DNA from: Altibacter sp.
Lineage (GTDB): Bacteria; Bacteroidota; Bacteroidia; Flavobacteriales; Flavobacteriaceae
NCBI RefSeq assembly: GCF_019913785.1
Contig: NZ_JAIOHK010000060.1
Coordinates: 126,846-190,845 of the forward strand
DNA length: 64,000 bases
Direction: 5' to 3'
A program made the position numbers and the translations under genes. Under the pieces are notes generated by a model, which did not search any database, was not told where the DNA came from, and saw only the letters and a list, made by a program, of their open reading frames with translations. Shown here one piece after another: positions 62,460-64,000 of this stretch. Numbering within the stretch: the stretch's first letter is position 1; every line of letters starts with the position of its first letter.

Positions 62460-63203
62460 TTGCGATATTTTATCGAAATAAGCTATAGCGGAAAGAATTA
62501 CCACGGTTGGCAAATTCAGCCTGACGCAATCAGCGTACAGGAGGTTTTGGAACGCACGCTTTCTACCTTGCTTCGGAGCGAAATAAAAGTGACCGGGGCC
62601 GGAAGGACCGATACAGGTGTGCATGCCAAACAATTGTTCGCTCATTTTAATGCGGAAGAGATTTTAGATGTACAAGAACTAATTTTCAGACTTAATTCTT
62701 TCCTTCCGAAGGATATATCGGTAAACGATCTATTTAGAGTAACCGATGAAGCCCATGCGCGTTTCGATGCCGTGGCACGTGAATACCAATATGTTATTTC
62801 ATTAAAGAAAGATCCATTTCGAGAGGATTTTGCCTATCACCTACATCAGGAACCTAGCGTGACACTAATGAATGAAGCTGCAGCAATGTTATCGTCCTAT
62901 AAGGATTTTCAATGCTTCTCCCGCTCCAATACCGATGTAAAAACGTATTATTGTACTATCCAAAAGGCAGCATGGGAGCAAGAAGAATCCCAATTGGTTT
63001 TTACCATAGTAGCCGATCGCTTTTTGCGAAATATGGTGCGAGCCATCGTTGGAACCCTTTTGGACGTAGGATTTGAGAAAATTTCACGCCAAGATTTTAA
63101 AGATATTATAGAAAGTAAAGATAGAACAAAGGCTGGGGCTTCTGCTCCGGCACATGGGTTGTACCTTACCAAGGTAGTATATCCGGAAACGATAAAGAGG
63201 TAG
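62460..63203 (+). CDS. truA: tRNA pseudouridine synthase A
   Basis: 247 residues from a TTG start at 62460 (RYFIEISYSGKNYHGWQIQP is conserved right from the start). Makes pseudouridine at positions 38-40 of tRNA. The catalytic Asp is in VTGAGRTDTGVHA, and FRLNSFLPKDISV, the AREYQYVI stretch and FLRNMVRAIVGTLLDVG are family signatures. Its stop is immediately followed by the ABC exporter start. Confidence 0.95.
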   Translation: MRYFIEISYSGKNYHGWQIQPDAISVQEVLERTLSTLLRSEIKVTGAGRTDTGVHAKQLFAHFNAEEILDVQELIFRLNSFLPKDISVNDLFRVTDEAHARFDAVAREYQYVISLKKDPFREDFAYHLHQEPSVTLMNEAAAMLSSYKDFQCFSRSNTDVKTYYCTIQKAAWEQEESQLVFTIVADRFLRNMVRAIVGTLLDVGFEKISRQDFKDIIESKDRTKAGASAPAHGLYLTKVVYPETIKR

Positions 63204-64000
63204 ATGGCGAATTCGGGAAATGCATTCGATTTTAAATTATTTAAGCGGTTACTGGCACATACCAATGCGTACCGTTTGATCTTCTATTTTGTAGCCTTTG
63301 CAGCTATTGTCATGGCCGGCCTTGCAGCCCTGCGACCTCATTTATTACAATTGGCAATCGATAATTCCATAGTTACGAAGGATGGAGACGAATTCCTGTT
63401 CTATATTCTGATGATGTTGGGCGTGTTGCTATTGGAAGTTGTATTTCAGTTTGCTTTTATCTTTTACGCCAACTGGTTAGGACAGAGCGTTATCAAGGAC
63501 ATTCGAGTAAAACTCTTCAAATTGATGCTGAGTTTTAAAATGAAATATTTTGACAAAAGTGCCGTGGGAAGATTGACCACTCGTGCTGTAAACGACATAG
63601 AAACCATCTCCAGTATTTTTAGCGAAGGTCTGTTTATGATTATTAGTGACTTGCTGAAGATGCTTGTCATTGCTAGTGTCATGCTTTACAAGAGCTGGCA
63701 ACTTGCTTTGATTGTTTTTGCGATTCTTCCACTCATACTCTATGCAACACGGGTGTTTCAAAAGGCGATGAAAGTTGCCTTTGAAGATGTTCGGAATCAG
63801 GTGGCCAATTTAAACTCCTTTGTTCAGGAACGTATTACCGGGATGAAGATCGTTCAGATTTTTACCCGAGAAGAGAAAGAATTTGAAGCGTTTAAGGAGA
63901 TCAATGAAAAGCACAAAAAGGCTTGGGTGAGGACCGTTTGGTACAACTCCATCTTTTTTCCAATTGCTGAAATGTCTGCTTCGGTAGCTATTGGATTGGT
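63204..64000 (+). CDS. ABC exporter (permease part; 3' end outside window)
   Basis: 265 codons visible from the ATG at 63204, directly after the truA stop, and cut by the right edge of the window. Visible part: a short N-terminus (NSGNAFDFKLFKRLL), then membrane helices (IFYFVAFAAIVMAGLAAL; LFYILMMLGVLLLEVVF; SVMLYKSWQLALIVFAILPLILY), and the ABC-exporter coupling regions RVKLFKLMLSFKMKYFDK, VGRLTTRAVNDIETI and NLNSFVQERITGMKIVQIF. This is the first half of a homodimer- or heterodimer-type MsbA/LmrA-like exporter. The ATPase domain must lie beyond the window. Substrate unknown. Confidence 0.9.
   Translation, partial: MANSGNAFDFKLFKRLLAHTNAYRLIFYFVAFAAIVMAGLAALRPHLLQLAIDNSIVTKDGDEFLFYILMMLGVLLLEVVFQFAFIFYANWLGQSVIKDIRVKLFKLMLSFKMKYFDKSAVGRLTTRAVNDIETISSIFSEGLFMIISDLLKMLVIASVMLYKSWQLALIVFAILPLILYATRVFQKAMKVAFEDVRNQVANLNSFVQERITGMKIVQIFTREEKEFEAFKEINEKHKKAWVRTVWYNSIFFPIAEMSASVAIGL

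Noticed and set aside
1..64000. CRISPR arrays, tRNA/rRNA genes, insertion sequences, prophage genes
   Set aside because: I looked through the gaps and found no repeated spacer pattern, no tRNA-like cloverleaf, and no transposase, integrase or phage gene.

Overview
This 64 kb window comes from a member of the Bacteroidota, almost certainly the family Flavobacteriaceae (moderate-to-low GC, probably marine). Reasons: three secreted proteins end in a type IX secretion (T9SS type A) sorting domain; several genes are preceded by the Bacteroidetes -7 promoter element TAnnTTTG; small families typical of flavobacteria are present (DUF4846, DUF6702, DUF4293, a fused divergent ferredoxin/CDGSH protein, a LUD protein between ftsH and cdsA); and several starts are TTG or GTG. 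I saw no tRNA, rRNA, CRISPR array, insertion sequence or prophage. The window is chromosomal and mostly housekeeping.

Layout. 0-4 kb: the 3' end of a large T9SS-exported protein, then an overlapping trio of a DUF4846 protein, a small protein usually mislabelled NqrF, and ApbE. 4-10 kb (minus strand): methyltransferase, methionine aminopeptidase, HAD-like hydrolase, GpmI, and three peptidases (M48, M15, PepE). 10-15.5 kb (plus): two short CarboxypepD_reg-like proteins, a DUF6702 protein, an M1 metallopeptidase, TatA and a PAP2 phosphatase. 15.5-18.4 kb: a 435-bp gap with two perfect palindromes, then a tight lipoprotein / multi-pass membrane protein / histidine kinase / LuxR-type regulator operon.

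18.4-25.5 kb (minus): a seven-gene kynurenine-degradation operon (kynU, kmo, RidA-type deaminase, aldehyde dehydrogenase, an SDR lacking the usual catalytic residues, ACMSD-type amidohydrolase, O-methyltransferase). The ring-opening 3-hydroxyanthranilate dioxygenase is not in the window. Divergent from it is a T9SS-exported vanadium-haloperoxidase/PAP2-like enzyme. 27.8-34.3 kb: small redox and repair genes (ferredoxin-CDGSH, acetyltransferase, methyltransferase, MsrA), a coiled-coil protein whose zinc ribbon has lost all its cysteines, Nif3-like protein and LpxK.

34-46.4 kb: a TPR hybrid histidine kinase, gap, lipA, an atypical Nramp-like transporter joined by overlaps to an ECF sigma factor and a GT2 glycosyltransferase, a small Cys-rich membrane protein, a fasciclin lipoprotein, murB, an aminotransferase, an aspartyl protease with a PDZ domain, and a DUF1573 protein. 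46.5-58.2 kb: valS; a phospholipid and quality-control cluster (rsfS, ftsH, LUD protein, cdsA, psd, acyl-CoA-binding protein); birA; an SRPBCC protein; pyrE and a Nudix hydrolase diverging with only 7 bp between them; and an M14 peptidase lipoprotein. 58.2-64 kb: a codon-optimised T9SS protein, rho with a long disordered insert, a DUF4293 protein, a YfcE-like phosphoesterase, truA, and an ABC exporter cut by the right edge.

The best candidates for something little described are the lipoprotein/membrane/kinase/regulator module with its palindromes, the ECF sigma-coupled Nramp-like transporter without the DPGN motif, and the kynurenine operon with its divergent SDR and extra methyltransferase.
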